A program made the translations under genes and the position numbers. Under the pieces are notes generated by a model, which worked only from the letters and a program-made list of their open reading frames with translations, was not told the DNA's origin and searched no databases. Source: Cristatella mucedo (Eukaryota; Bryozoa; Phylactolaemata; Cristatellidae). From it: a stretch of 64,000 nt of DNA. Of the stretch, positions 1 to 63,082 are shown in pieces. The DNA lies in assembly GCA_009760855.2 (NCBI GenBank), contig WPIO01000101.1, positions 1,106,001-1,170,000 on the forward strand, in the 5' to 3' direction. Every line of letters starts with the position of its first letter. Positions within the stretch are counted from its first letter, which is position 1.

Positions 1-983
1 AAAGCCCGACAGACCTCCCAAGTGGCTTCCGTTATTTCCGGTATGATAATACCCGGCTTATAAATTTAGTAAATTCTGTTATTGACTATGAAACATGTAC
101 ACAACGCATCTAGCGGTTCTAAGGCTTCACATATTCAAGGCTTTTCTCTAGGAGTACAGTTTTAGATTTTTTTTAGAATAGCTGCTCGAGTGGTGCGAAC
201 CTGGACGAACTTAGATACGAGGAGGACTTGGATGGCAGAACTTTATTAATTGCGAGCGTTGCTCTTGCTGCTAAGAAACGGTCCCAGCTGACGTAAAGGC
301 ATGCCAGAAGCCCTGCGGAATACACTCGATACGGTGCTGGGCGGCAGTAAACTCGGTTAGGATGCCATTGGAGCTTCGTCAGCCTTTCCGGTTCCTGTGG
401 CTGCCCCATCGCAGGTAGCGACTGCTACCCTCCTGGCACACCGGTCAGCTGACTGCAAAACTAGCACCCGATTGGCGATCGGCGCCTCGACGCCTGCTAC
501 TGGCAGCGCCAGCTAAGCGGCTGCCCCGACTGATCGCAGCGCTAGCCGCAGCCTGTGCCAGCAATGTGGCTAGCCACCGCTGTCAGACTTGTGAAATCTC
601 GAGAGTCCAAGGCGCTTCTGGCAGACGACGAGTATTGGAGGCTTCGTTCAGCCTACGGCAGCCAGTGCTCACAGAGCTGCCGCCGAAGACGGATCGGACA
701 GGTCTCGAGCACCTGGCAGCGCCTCCTACAGCCCGTGTAAATGGGCTCGAAGCTCTGGCTAAATGCAGCTGTACTCCAATGCTTGCAAGCTCCGTATTGA
801 AACGTTGGCATTCTAAATCAGCCAGATTATGACTGTGCTATAGATTGATAGCTCTTCCTGAATTATAATCCCTAGGAACTAATCGAGCTAACCTCTGATT
901 TAGACAGTATACAAGAACATGTGACATGATGGTTAGTGACTTGTACAATATTGCTGATGCTGTGCACATGTAGCCACCGAGCT

Positions 984-1056
984 ATGGTCAGCATATGGGC
1001 TCGAACCCACGACCCGGTTCGTGAAGTTCGAGCCTATCGTTAGGCTAAGACCCAGG
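984..1056 (-). mobile_element. tRNA-like SINE head
   Basis: The reverse complement contains TCTTAGCCTAACGATAGGCT and the B box GGTCGTGGGTTCGAGCCCAT. Only the tRNA-like head is evident. Confidence 0.5.
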
Positions 1057-1339
1057 GCGAGCCAAGAAAGAAAACTATTCATGTTTAGCAGAATCACTTG
1101 TAGCCAGACTTGGACAGTGCTAGACATGCCAAAGGAACGTCTGTTACTAAATATTAAGCCTGTGAAATGCATAGCGCATCTAGCGGATTTTTGGCTCGGT
1201 AGATTTAAGGTCTTTCTCCAATAGGGGTACCTATTGTTTCTAGATTCACACTTTTTCAGAACAGTTGATCGAACGACGCGAGCTTGGTTATGAGGAGGAC
1301 TTGGTTACGAGAAGGACTTGGATATGGCAGTATCGGTTT

Positions 1340-1500
1340 CTTAGAGGGGCTATCAAAACTCTACCGCTAGCCTTGTCTGTCGTGAACGTCACTGTTGCCA
1401 AATTACACAACTTCTCATCGACCTGCAAAGGCTCCTCATCAAGCAGCGAGCTTATCGACTTGAAGATTTCGTCGCTCACTTTGACACATAAACTGAGTCA
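1340..1500 (+). mobile_element. Decayed copy of the LINE ORF2 C-terminal region
   Basis: Nucleotide similarity to 49640-49760 is visible: CTAGCCTTGTCTGTCGTGAA, then GTTGCCAAATTACACAACTT and TTCGTCGCTCACTT in the same order. Many substitutions. No intact frame of its own. Confidence 0.6.
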
Positions 1501-4500
1501 GCGGTCCCCCACGTTCGCAGCTCCCACGTACACGAGTCAACATTCGCCAGGGCCACTCCTGCAGGTGCTGACACAAAAGTGCGCACCTCCCAGACCTCAT
1601 CAGGGACGGCTCTGCAGGGTGGGCGGAACACCTTCGACATTTACCCGTGCTTTTCGCAAGCACATTAAGACTCCAATTAGAAGCAGGGGAGCTGTCAGCA
1701 GCAGCCAGAGCTGCCGAGTGAGACGCCGCACACGTGCGTCGAGAAAACGCGCCCATTTGGCCATTAACAACTGGCCTGCTGTGATTTCGCGCTTACTGGT
1801 CTTACCTCGGCCGCCAGTGACTCTACGAGGCCACAGAGACTATGCACGTACTATTCTTGAGGGATTTCTACGGATCGCTCAAAAACTAAGCAGCTTTCCG
1901 CGAATACTATCACTGACATTAGCGATCTGCGTCTAGAGACGGCAGCCACCCTACCCAGCTTGGTATCCAGGTATCCTCAGGCTACCAGCTCCATTCATGT
2001 GCAGCCACCGTGCTTACGATTGGCAGCCGCCGTTAGTTCCATTACCGACCGCCGGCCGTCAACTCGGCCAGTCGGAAACTAGTTTACTTCACCTGAGTGA
2101 CGCGGCTCCCTACTCGACTCTAAGGCAGCTAATGTGTTTTTTTCATCCGAAAAAGGAGTAGATCAGCAACTGCAAGCGAAAAATACTAGAATGTCATCCT
2201 TTCCTTCAAAGGGGTAGGGGACAATACACTCAAAACGGGTCGGTGCTCAGGAAAACTCACAAGCCGAGGTCAAGATTGTCTGCTTAATGTTAATGATGAC
2301 AAAGCTGTCACTACCTGATCGTCAGCCTCATCGGGGGAGAACAAGCTGGCAATGCTCTAGAGCTGCTATCACGTGCAAATTTTAAATTAAATGCCAACGA
2401 CTCATCACATCTCACCGGGAAGTCACAATGGTTGCGAATTCCGTCACCGGAGAAATCAGCTAAGCTAGCGGCCAACTTACTTAGTGCTAATTTACTCATC
2501 TCGGACACCCTTCCTTATTAAAGAAGGCACATTCCTTCTTTGTGACGTAATTTGAATCCGGACTTTTAGTGCAAAAATTTAACTTCACAGCTGATTCCAT
2601 CATGATTCTGGCACCCCAGCTGATTCCGATAGACCAGTTCACTATCGGTCAGAACCAAGATCACACGGGCGGAGGAATTTGTCTCCGGAATTGTTTTGGA
2701 GCTGCAAACATACGATCCCGAGTGCTTAAGTAAAGTTAAAGTCAGCTAGACAGTATCCAGAACGGTACGATTCCATCATAGTAAATTAGTGACTGGAATA
2801 CAAACACCGAAGCCTCATACGAGTTTGTCTATAGACAGCATTACACATATATTTTGCACATTCCACAAGCAGCTCAGCAGATGCAAGCCAGTAAGCATGA
2901 AGCAATGACCGACTAGTAAGGACAGGCAAGAACCTGGCTCCTTGCCGACGGCTGCCAGCAGCAGCAAAACGGCTGCTGCTACTCCAGAACACGGCGTCGC
3001 CTTCTCTACTAGAAGCAAAGCAGGCTTGGCAAGCCGCAAGCATACACAGGGGTGGAGGGGGAAACATCGTTTGTTTACACCCCCAGATGGAATGCACCAC
3101 GTACCTGTTATTCGGCATCATCTTGCCAGGGTCACAGCCCTTTGTCCTTCGACAACAGAAGCAAATGCAAACCGATGGCCTCGGAAGCACCAAAAAGTTT
3201 CAAAATGCTGACTGCACATCGCCTGCTGCTGCTGTTACAATTTGACAATGACCACACCAGCTTGCTGGCCGAGCCGCAAACGTAATCAGTAGGCAGATGT
3301 TCGATAAAGATTCATTTAATGAGATGCCGGCGAAGGTGCAACAAACGGCTGGTTGACCAATGCCACGCAGAGCTCTCTTGCTCGTGCGAAGGCCCAAAAC
3401 ACCGCCGATGGCCCAAAACACCGCGCAGCAGGCAGCCACTCAGCAAGCCAGGCAGCCACGCAGCAGCCGGCAAGCACAAGAGCAGGCCCGAGATGTGATG
3501 GCAGTGGCGACGGGGGAGGGGGAGAGGACCTGCTCCGTCAGGCCGAAGTCGTATTCCGTGCCCGGAAGCTGCGACCGCCCTTGCAGCAAGCATGTGCAGG
3601 CGACGCAGAACGGTGCCGAGCTGCTCACAGAGCCATGTCGAACACGTAGGGAATCGAGAATACCCGACACAGGAGTCGACCGAAATCGACCCTGACCCCA
3701 ATCACGAGGCGAGAATAAATTAGCTAAATGTCCGGCTGCACCTGCTGCTGCTGGCAGCCTCTCACAACAAGTTCACGACTGGCTTACTTTCCGTGGCAGT
3801 CAAGCACGGAGGGGGATGTCGTCGATAAGGGACGGGTGGAAGGTGGGAGGACTATTTGCGCATTCTGCTGGCGACAGCAGTGCATGGCGCAGAACCAAAC
3901 GAACTTCCGCCAGATGCCGCCGGCGCCCTTAGTACTGGATAATGCTTAAAAAAAAGATGCTTACACCAAGTCTTAAGTGGTAGCGGCCTTATGTACAAGT
4001 GGCAGGAGTAGGCAGATTAAAATCACAGCTGACATGCCATGCCATGAAAACACTTAAGTTAAAAACAACATGAAAATTCGGGTAGCCGAGAAGCTGACAC
4101 GACAACTGCAGGAGCGGTGGCGGCAGCAATGGTGGCAGCATGGGCGCTTCGCCCAGCATGCCATGCTAGTGAGCTTAGGTACCCAGCCGATCAATAGCAG
4201 AATTGCTAAGCGATGCCCCGAGGCGATCTCGAGAGCCCTCTGCTTGCTCTCTCTTTCCTCCTGCTGCTGCCAGGCAGTTCGATTCAGTGTTGTGCTCCCT
4301 CCACGTGGACCTCTGCTGCTTCTTTGCCGTCAGCCCTGCAGCTGGCCCCCACGTGATAGCCACCACGTGATAGCCACCAGGTTATACGGCGCCCTGGCGA
4401 CCTCTCTCTCTGGCCAGGTTTGCCGGTGCGCCAGCCTTAGCTGCAATTACGGTGGCCGAGTGCTGACGCTGCTGCTGACGCTGCTGCAAACGAGGCACAG

Positions 4501-4732
4501 CTGCTGATCAGGGTGCCACTTCCGATGCCCGGCGTGCGGCTGACGGCCACGGCAGCTGCTTCCAAAGCTCCTGCACCGGCAGCAGCAGCAGACGCAGCAG
4601 CGGTGTGACTAGCCGGCACCTCCGCCGCCACTTGGCCGGCCACTGTAGCTGTGCTCCTCGAAGCTGTAGCTGTGCCTGCTGCCGGCACTGCCCGTCAGAG
4701 AGTTGGTCGACTTCCTCTCGTGATCCTACGGC

Positions 4733-5581
4733 ATGGTGCAAGACGGACGTGTGAAGCAGCGACTGCCAGGGTGCCGGCGGACGGGTGGTGCACGTACGCC
4801 GAGGGTACAGCAGTGCCTGCGAGTGACGGTAGAACTAGCTTCGGAGATAGAAAGCAGCGACCAATCACAGCGGCGCTGCGAAGCAGAGACTGAGAACTGC
4901 GTGGACGTGGAGGATAAATTCAGTGCTGTGGTACGGCCAGGGAGGGTCCAGCTCGAACGGACGCAAACAGGCTCGAACGGGCCCTGCCGCAAGGTTCCCC
5001 ACCCCGGAACACACACAGACACACAGGCACCGTGGATAGCTGGCAGGAAAGCGCCAGTGAAAGAGCTCGCGAATGACCTGGAAAGTAAATGGGGGAATGG
5101 CAAGTGCCGGGTCATCGTCATCCCATGGCTAATGACAGCAACAAGCCCAAAGGGCAAACTTGATGGAGTGGTCAGACAAGCACTGCTACATGCACAGACA
5201 GCTGCCAGTGGCAGTCGGCAAAAGAGAGAGAGAGAGCGCACGGCAGCTTTCACGGAGTGCATGCACGCCTTCGCTCAGCAGGACGACCACGGCCCGGGAT
5301 GGTGGCAACGACACCACAAACGGGATCCTCTATTCAAATGTACCTGCGGACTTTGCTCGGTGGAATCGAAGAATCTACTGCCGAGCGCAACCAGCAGCAA
5401 AAGTGCGCCGAGGAAAAGAAGCGCTCTAAAGGTAACGAAGGGCAACTTGCTATCACTGTCACAGTGTCAGTGCTTGACCGGCGAGTGGAGAGCCTGCCGT
5501 CAGTGCTACTGCAAGACGCTCGAACGCCAGCTTGCCCGACTCGCAGAGATCGTACATCGGCGCTGTGCATGCGTTTCCTGA
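4733..5581 (+). other. Open reading frame of 282 codons, function unknown
   Basis: The longest non-repetitive open frame in the left flank. Residues run from MVQDGRVKQRL to CACVS and are rich in Arg, Ser, Thr and Cys. The C-terminal third has paired cysteines (CTCGLC, CQCLTG, CRQCYC). I recognise no domain and see no splice sites that tie it to another exon. It may be chance in moderately GC-rich DNA. Confidence 0.2.
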
Positions 5582-6506
5582 TGCATCGAAGAAAGGAAGC
5601 TAACATAGCAGATCTATCTATCTATCATATAGCAGTCATATAGCAGCTGCTCTCTCTCTCTCTCTCTCTCACAGGCAAAAAGATAAATCAACGGCTACAT
5701 TGTCAGTCGCTGTTTGGCAGCACCCTTAAAGAGAACTTGCATCGTAAAGACGTCACAGGCCGACAGCTCTGGTCGTGCGCTTCAAGAGCACGGCTAGCAA
5801 GCAAGAACTTCCGGATTGTTCTTGACAATGTGGAGTAGGCAGATAGATGGGTCTGATTGGTAACGCATTTTCTGCTGGGGCCACCGGTAATGCACCATCG
5901 TCGATCATTCAATACGATGCAGGGTATGGAGCTGGAAGGAAAGTTTTTCGGACACAGGAACCGAGTGAAAAGGCCTGGAACAGCCACTGCATGAGCAAGT
6001 GCCGACGGGCAGGGCATACACACCGTGCCTGCTGCTGCATTTATGCTGTCGTTGCCGCTCCTCGAAGCTAGCGAGCTCTCGTACGACTCCGACGTTGAGA
6101 ATGCATAGGAGACCGGCCGTGCCTTCTCTCGACTAGCCGACCTTCGGCCGCTGGTGCTGCCTCGGCTGTCTGCTGTGCTGCCTGCACTCAAAGAAAGAGA
6201 TCGGCCCTCGATGTAGGGAAACTAACCCACCAGCATCATCGTTATCATCATCAACATCAGCAGCACTGAAGGTGAAATGACATAAGATTTCGCAGCCGAT
6301 TGAGTTGTCATCCCAAAGGGCATTCAGCTGGCAGGAATCCAACGGAGGTTGGGTGCATAACTATAGCCAAACTCGTGCACATCTTTCGGGTTTCAGTGTC
6401 GTGGAAGCTTGACTCCACCTCTCTTGCACGCTACTTATCCATTGACTATGCATTCCCACATGTGCATCATTCACTGGCTTTCTGGCCCATTCTCAAAATC
6501 TGCATC

Positions 6507-6510
<4 letters not shown>

Positions 6511-6542
<32 letters not shown>
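6511..6542. repeat. (CA)n microsatellite with degenerate follow-on
   Basis: (CA)16, followed by two copies of a CGGCACATATACAGACAAGC unit at about 6543-6600. Confidence 0.95.
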
Positions 6543-6543
<1 letters not shown>

Positions 6544-7739
6544 CGGCACATATACAGACAAGCACAGACACACAGCGGCACATATACAGACAAGCACGAA
6601 TACACACAACTATGCAAGCCATCACGGTTCCATTTGTGTGCACTGCAGCCGTAGGTCATGCAGAGCCAGTTCACACGGCACACCCAGTGCTGCACGCTGC
6701 AGAGCTGGCAGCTGCTTGGGAGCTCGGGACGATGCTGCCACACTCTTCGGCAAACCACAACCGGGGCGGGTTAAGACGCATGCAATACGGCACAACATCC
6801 AAGTGACAGGAGATCGGCAAATGCTGCCGGAGACACGATAAACACGTCAGCCCGGATTGAGTTCGTCAGCCTATGTCGAAGCAAGGGCCTTTGCTGAGCT
6901 CATGCCTGGATGGACGTCCACCAGAAAAATTGAGGGCAAAGTTGCACGCTGATTAGGGTTAAGTGCAGGGAAGTCAGAGCAAATGCCTACGGTGGCTTGA
7001 TTTGACACATCCATCCACCATCACCTGTGCGCATGTGCTCGCAAAGCGGTACATGCATGAGTGCATGCCTTGTGTGTGCGTGTGGGCCTGCGGGGTGCAG
7101 AAACTCGCACGCACGCACAAAATCAGAAGATATACGTGCTATTCGTAGGCCACGCCAGCACACGACAGCATGCAGGCAGCAAAGCTGGCAACTCATGCAC
7201 AAGAGGGTGTTGCCGCATGCTGCAGCTACTTTGGCACGACACACCTACTGCTACATTCGCCGGCACTAGAGCCTAGTCACGTTTGCAGCAACGGCCGTGG
7301 TGTTTGGCATGGCACACTGCTGCCTTACTGCTTACGGTGCTGGAGCCACTGGCCTCGACCGAGCTCTGAGGTTCACAGCCACTGCTGCTGCTGCCGCTAG
7401 CAGCTATAAGAGAACAAGAATCCAGAATCAAGCCGCCGGGAGCCGACTTCCATCGAGCATAAATGGAGCCTGCTCGATCTTTTTTTTTCTTTTTCAGCAA
7501 ATGCTGCACTGCGACCACTCCATCGTGCTCGATATCAACAATCCTTCTAGCAAGCAGCGAGGAAAGCGATCGATGACAATGAAACGCAGAGACAACTTGA
7601 AAGCAAGCAGAGCGAATCCGGGGGCTAGGCCGACTGGCTAAGACAGTAGAAACAGCAGCATGAGGATGCACACACTGCCGGTCACACTGTGTCTTAGCCT
7701 TTAGCCGCTCCCTCTGATGAGCTGCTTTTGACTATCGCG

Positions 7740-7860
7740 GCGGGGCGGGGCAGGGGGCGATCCTTCATTGATTGCTGCTGCAAGTCGGGCGAAGGCCTCC
7801 AAGACTCATCTGCTGCTAAATAAATGAGGCTGCTGAATCAGCCATCCACTAGCCTTAACT
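7740..7860 (+). mobile_element. Truncated SINE body
   Basis: Only the distal half is preserved: CGATCCTTCATTGATTGCTG and TAAATGAGGCTGCTGAATCA, matching the bodies at 46.3 and 47.3 kb. Confidence 0.5.
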
Positions 7861-8035
7861 TTTACTTCACTTTACGGCTACACAAGCAAGTCGACGACCG
7901 CCACCAGCGAGGTAAGCACTCGTCGTCCCCCCCCCCGAGGAGCTCGGGCTCTCAGAAGTAGGTGGCACCGAGGAACGACCGAGCAGCAAATAGAGCCGCG
8001 CTAGCGACGACGACGAGCCGACGCCCTTGCAGTTT
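7861..8035 (-). other. Candidate terminal coding region of MRCK (unresolved)
   Basis: A Ser/Gly-rich minus-strand frame (SESPSSSGGGTTSAYLAGGG) runs to a stop near 7867, and several AG acceptors precede it. The composition resembles an MRCK C-terminus. However, none of the obvious acceptors gives this frame in the phase required by exon 36. Other candidates lie at about 8690-8790. I cannot decide between them. Confidence 0.2.
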
Positions 8036-8520
8036 GATAACATGGCATGCGCCAAGTGACAAGCGACTGCTACACGGGCGACGACATGACGGCAGCAAAA
8101 TGCCACGTCAGTAGCACGGTCGGTCTGGGAGGCAGGGCTAGACGTGCGGCAAGCAGGCAGCTGAGCTGCCAGAGGACAAATGCAGGGATCCTCTCGCGCA
8201 TCCTCTGGCACGTCCTCTGTGTGGACCCCAACAAAAGAGCAAGTGAGTGAGCTGCAGCACAGAGGCGGCTGAGCAGAGCAGTACAGATACGCAGCGTCCG
8301 AAGCCCGACCTTCACCGAGCACGTTGGGACGAGCGAGTGAGGCCACCTCGTGTGGATGCAGAAGCAGTGAAGTCACAGCTGTTAGCAGAGAAGCGGTTCC
8401 GTGGAGTCACGATCAAGGCGCATGGCGGTCGTAACTGAGACAAGAAACCTGGTCGATCCATAAAATTGATTTGAAATTACTCGACAGACTGCACGAAACC
8501 GCAAAGAACAAGAAGCACGA

Positions 8521-8524
<4 letters not shown>

Positions 8525-8590
<66 letters not shown>
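8525..8590. repeat. (GA)n microsatellite
   Basis: 66 bp of pure GA downstream of exon 36. Confidence 0.98.
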
Positions 8591-8591
<1 letters not shown>

Positions 8592-8899
8592 ACATCACAA
8601 GAGGGTGAGCATCCATGTTCCCCTCTTTCGACAAATGTCCCACTGCGTCCTTGCACTCCCACGGGAAAAGCTCACTGTTGTCACATGGAGGCATCATGCG
8701 GAAGCACCACACGAAGGTCAGTGGCCAGGACTGATTCCTGTCAGGTACGGCCGTGGTAGGCGGCCGACATGACAGCTACACTCCGGCTGCTGTCACAGTG
8801 CTGGTGCCAAGGCATGCAAAGGCGGCTAGGCTGCGGAGTCGCCGGTGCCTGATGGGCAGCTCGGGAAACTGGCCTGCCACCACCCAGGCAGGCACTCAC

Positions 8900-58577
<49,678 letters not shown>

Positions 58578-59192
58578 CTGAGCACGAGTATAAAGTAGAA
58601 GATAAGCCCAGGGACTTGACAAGGATACACGCAAATGCATGCATGCCAATGGTGGCCATGCGGTCGTGAGACGATCCGCAGCTATCCGCTCGGACGTTCG
58701 GCCGGATCTGCTGCAAAGCACAGTCACTGCCCGACGGGTTTGTACAACTCGATCGATGGAGAAAACATGTCCGATCGGTGTCTAGATTTGAGTGCAGGCG
58801 CCTCACACTGGTGGCGACGGGAGCAAGCAAGCGGGTCGCAGGAGCGCTGAACCGCAAGTGGCCAACAGCAGTCTGCTCACAGCACGAAGGAGCCTGGCTG
58901 AGCGCTCGACGCACTGAGATGGGATGGGTCTAACCGGCAAGTGTAAAAATACGAAAGGCAAAGAAGCACTGCCTAGAGCCGCCGAGCAGCAAGGGAAACT
59001 CGATGACGGAGTGGGGCTCCAATGGAGGCCTCTGCAAATCGCGTGCCAACACTCGATGCAGAGGACCACCGCATGAGCAAAGCAGCCCTCGAAGACCACC
59101 TCATCTCCGACAGAAAGACTGAGAAGCTTGCCGCGCCACGACCGAGAAGGACTCTGGGCACACCTGGAGATCGAGCAAGTGCCGACAAGCGG

Positions 59193-59365
59193 CTCTCTCT
59201 CTCACCTTCCTCTCCCTCACTCTCACCCCCTCTCTTTTTCTCACCTCTCTTCCCCTCCCTCTCTTCTTTCTCTCTCACTCTCTCTTTCACTCTCCCTCCC
59301 TCCCTCACTCTCTCTTTCACTCCCCCTCCCTCCCTCTCTCTCTCTCTCTCTCTCCCCTCTCCTCT
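59193..59365. repeat. CT-rich imperfect repeat
   Basis: CTCTC runs mixed with CCCTC and CTTTC, upstream of exon 1. Confidence 0.9.
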
Positions 59366-61144
59366 CTCTGTTTCTCACCTATTTCTATCACTCGATGTCA
59401 CCTCTCTTTCTCTCTCTCCCAAGGGCTCAGGCTTGCCGGCTGCTCATATTAAAGCTTTAGGTAGGCATCATCAGACTACTCTTTGTCAGAGCTGGGCAGC
59501 TTCGCCCCATCTCCTCCTCATATTCCAGCAGACCTCAGACCGTAATTATGCTTTCTAGACCAGGTCAGTAGGAGGCCGGCAGACGGTGGGATGAGATGGA
59601 AGGAGAATGAGCAGCCATTAAGCAGCTTCCGGTGCAACATTTCTTAATGCAAGCTGATAACCGCCAGCCAGCCTCGGCCAGATAATAACTCTTCTTCGAG
59701 AAAGCCCAACGTCGACGGTGCAGCCGCATTGCCGAAGAGTGTGTCACATCCTCACTAACGTGAGCCCCACCACCAGCAAGCTGCCAAAGCCAGCACTGGA
59801 GCTGCAGATGATAGTGCCTAAAGAAAACTCAGCCACGGCAGTGTTATCTGATGACCGGCTGCCAGATGGCTCTTCAAGCAAACGCTCCAGATAGCAGAGC
59901 AGGCACCGCTGCTGCATAGTCAGACTTCTTCCCTGCTGCTCGCTGGGCTTACCCAGTGCATGAAAGAACTGGGAAGTCCTTGCTGCATCCTCACCCCTCC
60001 CCCTTCTCTGCCCTCCCCCAGGGCAATCAAAGCTGGGAGCAGTCTCCTACCCCGTGATTACCTTCACCCACTGCCCGAGCTTGGGTTGCTGATTCTGGCG
60101 ACTTTGGTATTCTGCTTGACCTTGACCTTGCTTATGCTGCTATCTCTAGCTCGACCGAACACATCGTCAGCTAAGTTCAGCCATACCTCTCACTAACATT
60201 TTGCTGTCGGAAACTAGATATGGCAGAAGGGTGGGCCCAACAGTGTTCACCAAAAGAAACTCTGATCTGAGGGGTGCCGAAAGCTAGCTGTAAAAAGGCA
60301 GTTCGGAAGTTCGAAAAGCCAACCCTACCCCTACCCTTCCCTCCCCCCCCCCGACAAACCTGCATAAACGAAATCACCTTAGGGCTGGCCAAGTAGGTGA
60401 CCAAAGGAATAATAATAAGACATTGGTATAGCATTTCCAGAGAACATATTCTCTATTTTTGCACATTACATATGCTGAAAAGGAAGCACGTCAACCAGTG
60501 GTGTACCGAAGGGGGCCGGGCATATGTTCCCAGGCGCTGGATCTGCAGCTCTGGATCAGGGGGCGCCAACATGGGCGCCTAATACTGGAGGGGCACCATC
60601 TGTGTAGTTCGTCCGGGGGGGGGGACAGCGTCCTAGAGAGACCGCCACTGATGCCAACTGGTTAACATGCACAGTTTCATCAAGCATAGGCAGACAAATA
60701 ATAAATTAATGCTCTGAGAAGCAGGAGGGATTGTATCATTTTTCCTGTAAAATAAAGTCAGGAGATGACGAGACATCATTCAGCAGGAGTGAGTTCCAGG
60801 CAGTGGGAGTGAGTTCTAGGCTGCAGGAGCATCCGAACTGGAGGCTTTCAAAATATTTGAGGTTGGTTAGAGGTACAGCTAAACGGCTTGAGTCAAACGA
60901 GTGGGTGGTACAATGCGAAGCCTGTTATTTCTTATAGGTAGCCCGGTGCAAGTGAATGAAGGGACCTAAAAGTAAGCGACAGAACTTGAAGTTGATAGGT
61001 TGCTTGATGAGGAGCCGCTATAGGTCGAAGTGGTACAATGTGGCAGTTGCGCCGATCATACAGGACAAGCCCAGACGCCGAGTTTCGCACCAAACTGCAA
61101 ACGTGTTATTGCAGGAAGACATCAGAGTAGCAAGCTTCAAAATT

Positions 61145-61285
61145 GTAGAGTTGGTTTGGTCCAGCGGTTAAGGTGCTCGCCCCGACCGAGGTCTGGCTGA
61201 GGTCGTGGGCTCGAGCCCCGAGGCATATGCAAAGCGTGTGAATAGAAATAGAGTTATCTTGGGGCGCTATACAATGAATTATACA
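61145..61285 (+). mobile_element. tRNA-derived SINE sharing a LINE-like tail
   Basis: A box TGGTCCAGCGGTTAAGGTGC and B box GGCTCGAGCCCCGAG, followed by AGAGTTATCTTGGGGCGCTA and an AT-rich end. The tail resembles the LINE 3' end GAGTTCTCAGAGGGCGCTTT at 50210, suggesting LINE-dependent mobilisation (inference). Confidence 0.65.
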
Positions 61286-61950
61286 GAGTTGCCGAAGTGT
61301 CAAGCTGCCTAAGTGTATAGTTGCAGAACTGTTGAAGGGAATGCTACAAATGCAAATGCAAGGACTAGTTTGCCTACAGTATCCTTATGTAAGCAGGCCT
61401 GAATTTTTGCAAATGTTATGTAACTGACAGTAAGCAGATTTGAGCTGCTGTAGACATCTAGCAAAAGGTCAATTTGAAATACGATGCCCAGATTGAATGC
61501 AGACGCTATTGGAAATATGCTGGCCGAGCCCATTGCAAGGGTTAGGCTTGGCGACTTCTGAGTAACAGGGTTTGCCCATATAAGTTTGTTGACATACAAG
61601 TGCAGATCTTAGAAATAAAAGCAGCAAGGGAGTTACGAGAGCTTACGAGCTGGAAAGCAAGGAGGGATCAAAGCACAGCTACAGCTGAGTGTCATCTGCA
61701 TAAAAATGAAAGGCCAGATTGATTGTTACTTCTTGACGATTACATCGGCATGAAGGAGAGTACAGATTGTAAGAAGAAGTGAATCAGGCATAGATCTCTG
61801 GGGTACATTAACTTTAGAGAAGCTCTACTTAAGTTAGAATTCAGGAAGTCGCTTTACAATTGTAACAGTGCTGACTCTGTGTGGAGTGATTAGCTCTCAA
61901 ATCTGAGTCAAAATTAGTAGCTATGCTTCAAGTTTTGACATGTGTGTATA

Positions 61951-62033
61951 GCTGTTCTGCCGTTGCCACTACTGTTCTGCCGTTGCCACACTGTTCTGTC
62001 GTTGCCACACTGTTCTGCTGTTGCCGCTGCCAC
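61951..62033. repeat. 20-bp tandem repeat, four copies
   Basis: CTGTTCTGCCGTTGCCACTA-like units inside LINE-derived sequence. Confidence 0.9.
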
Positions 62034-62539
62034 TTCTGGTGTCTCTGATAGAACTGGCAACGGAGAGACTCGGCAGAAGTTGCTGAAGTCCAGTGCTGAC
62101 TTCTTAATAAGTGGCCTGACAGCCTTTTTTGAAAGAAGCAGAAACAAGACCTGAGGCTAACGAGATATGTATTAAGCTTGGCTTTGCAAAGGGCAGCAGC
62201 CAATCTATGTATATCAGAACGAAAACGTTAGGTATGGGGTCTAGAGGACTAGCATCTTTTTTTATTTGAAAATGAGCTTGGAGATAACGTCACTAGTGGC
62301 AGGCTTGCAGGGGGACATTGGGGTACGGTAAGAAAGGATGAAGAGTCTAGCGAGGATAGCCATTCGGAGATGATCTCTCTTATCTTAGTTTTATCTACTG
62401 ATAAAGAAGGTAGAGATAAGATCTGCTAGACCACCACAAGGATCGCTAGTTAAGGTGTGGCTGTTCGAAGGGTCAAAACTCAGTCCCATAACGATAGAAC
62501 TCCTAATCTTAGCCAAGAAGGCTCCCCAATCACAGCTGA

Positions 62540-62757
62540 GACCCCATTCCAACAAACAAACCTCAACCGATCTCACAGTTCCAACCAACCAATCTCAACC
62601 TACTCACGAGTTCCAACGATCCAATCAAACTCAATCTACTTCTGAGTTCGAACCAAACAATCTCAACCTACCTCCGAGCTCCAACAAAACACTTAACTTA
62701 CCTCCGAGTTCCAGCAAACCAACCAAACTCAATCCCGGTTCCAACTAACCAACCAGA
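62540..62757. repeat. Imperfect tandem repeat of roughly 40 bp
   Basis: Units share AACCAATCTCAACCTAC and CGAGTTCCAAC, about five copies with indels. The plus frame reads Asn/Pro/Ser-rich (NLNLPPSSNK) without any gene context. Confidence 0.8.
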
Positions 62758-63082
62758 AACCTGGCAGCCTTTGGCTTTAGAAGGCTATTAGGGGGTGGAG
62801 ATCAGAACAGCAAGGAGCCATTAGGCAAAGCCTAGTGGTTGGGTTAACAGAATAATTCACATACCAGAAAGCAGGCTGGCGGTTGACAGGCAGTTTCACA
62901 ACTGATACAATCTCAACAACAGCTGCACCTCAAGAGGACCATGCCGAACCCCCTCCAGAGGAAGGACACCCATAGGAAGAGGGCACGAGAGTGAAAGCGG
63001 GAGTCTACGTTAATGCTCAATCAAGCATACATGCAGTAGGCCGGCACAGAGAGACCTTGCAGGCTTGAGTACACGATACTAG

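Larger units (their letters stand above)
1..8800. other. Left flank, no recognised gene
   Basis: Downstream of the MRCK exons found. It contains a decayed LINE piece (about 1340-1500), a reversed tRNA-like SINE head (about 984-1056), a degenerate SINE tail (about 7740-7860), short (CT)n and (CA)n runs and the 282-codon ORF. The other open frames are short, lie on both strands and have no recognisable domains. The 3' untranslated region of MRCK probably lies in the right part of this flank. Confidence 0.6.
60690..62160 (-). mobile_element. Degenerate LINE fragment with tandem insertion
   Basis: The minus strand reads AVRPLIKKSALDFSNFCRVS followed by PLPVLSE near 62060-62120, the same reverse-transcriptase block as [13 protein letters not shown] in the 50.6-kb copy. 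The stretch around 61670-61710 matches the region just after the catalytic box. A 20-bp tandem array (61951-62033) interrupts it, and a tRNA-like SINE sits at about 61145-61285. Confidence 0.65.
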
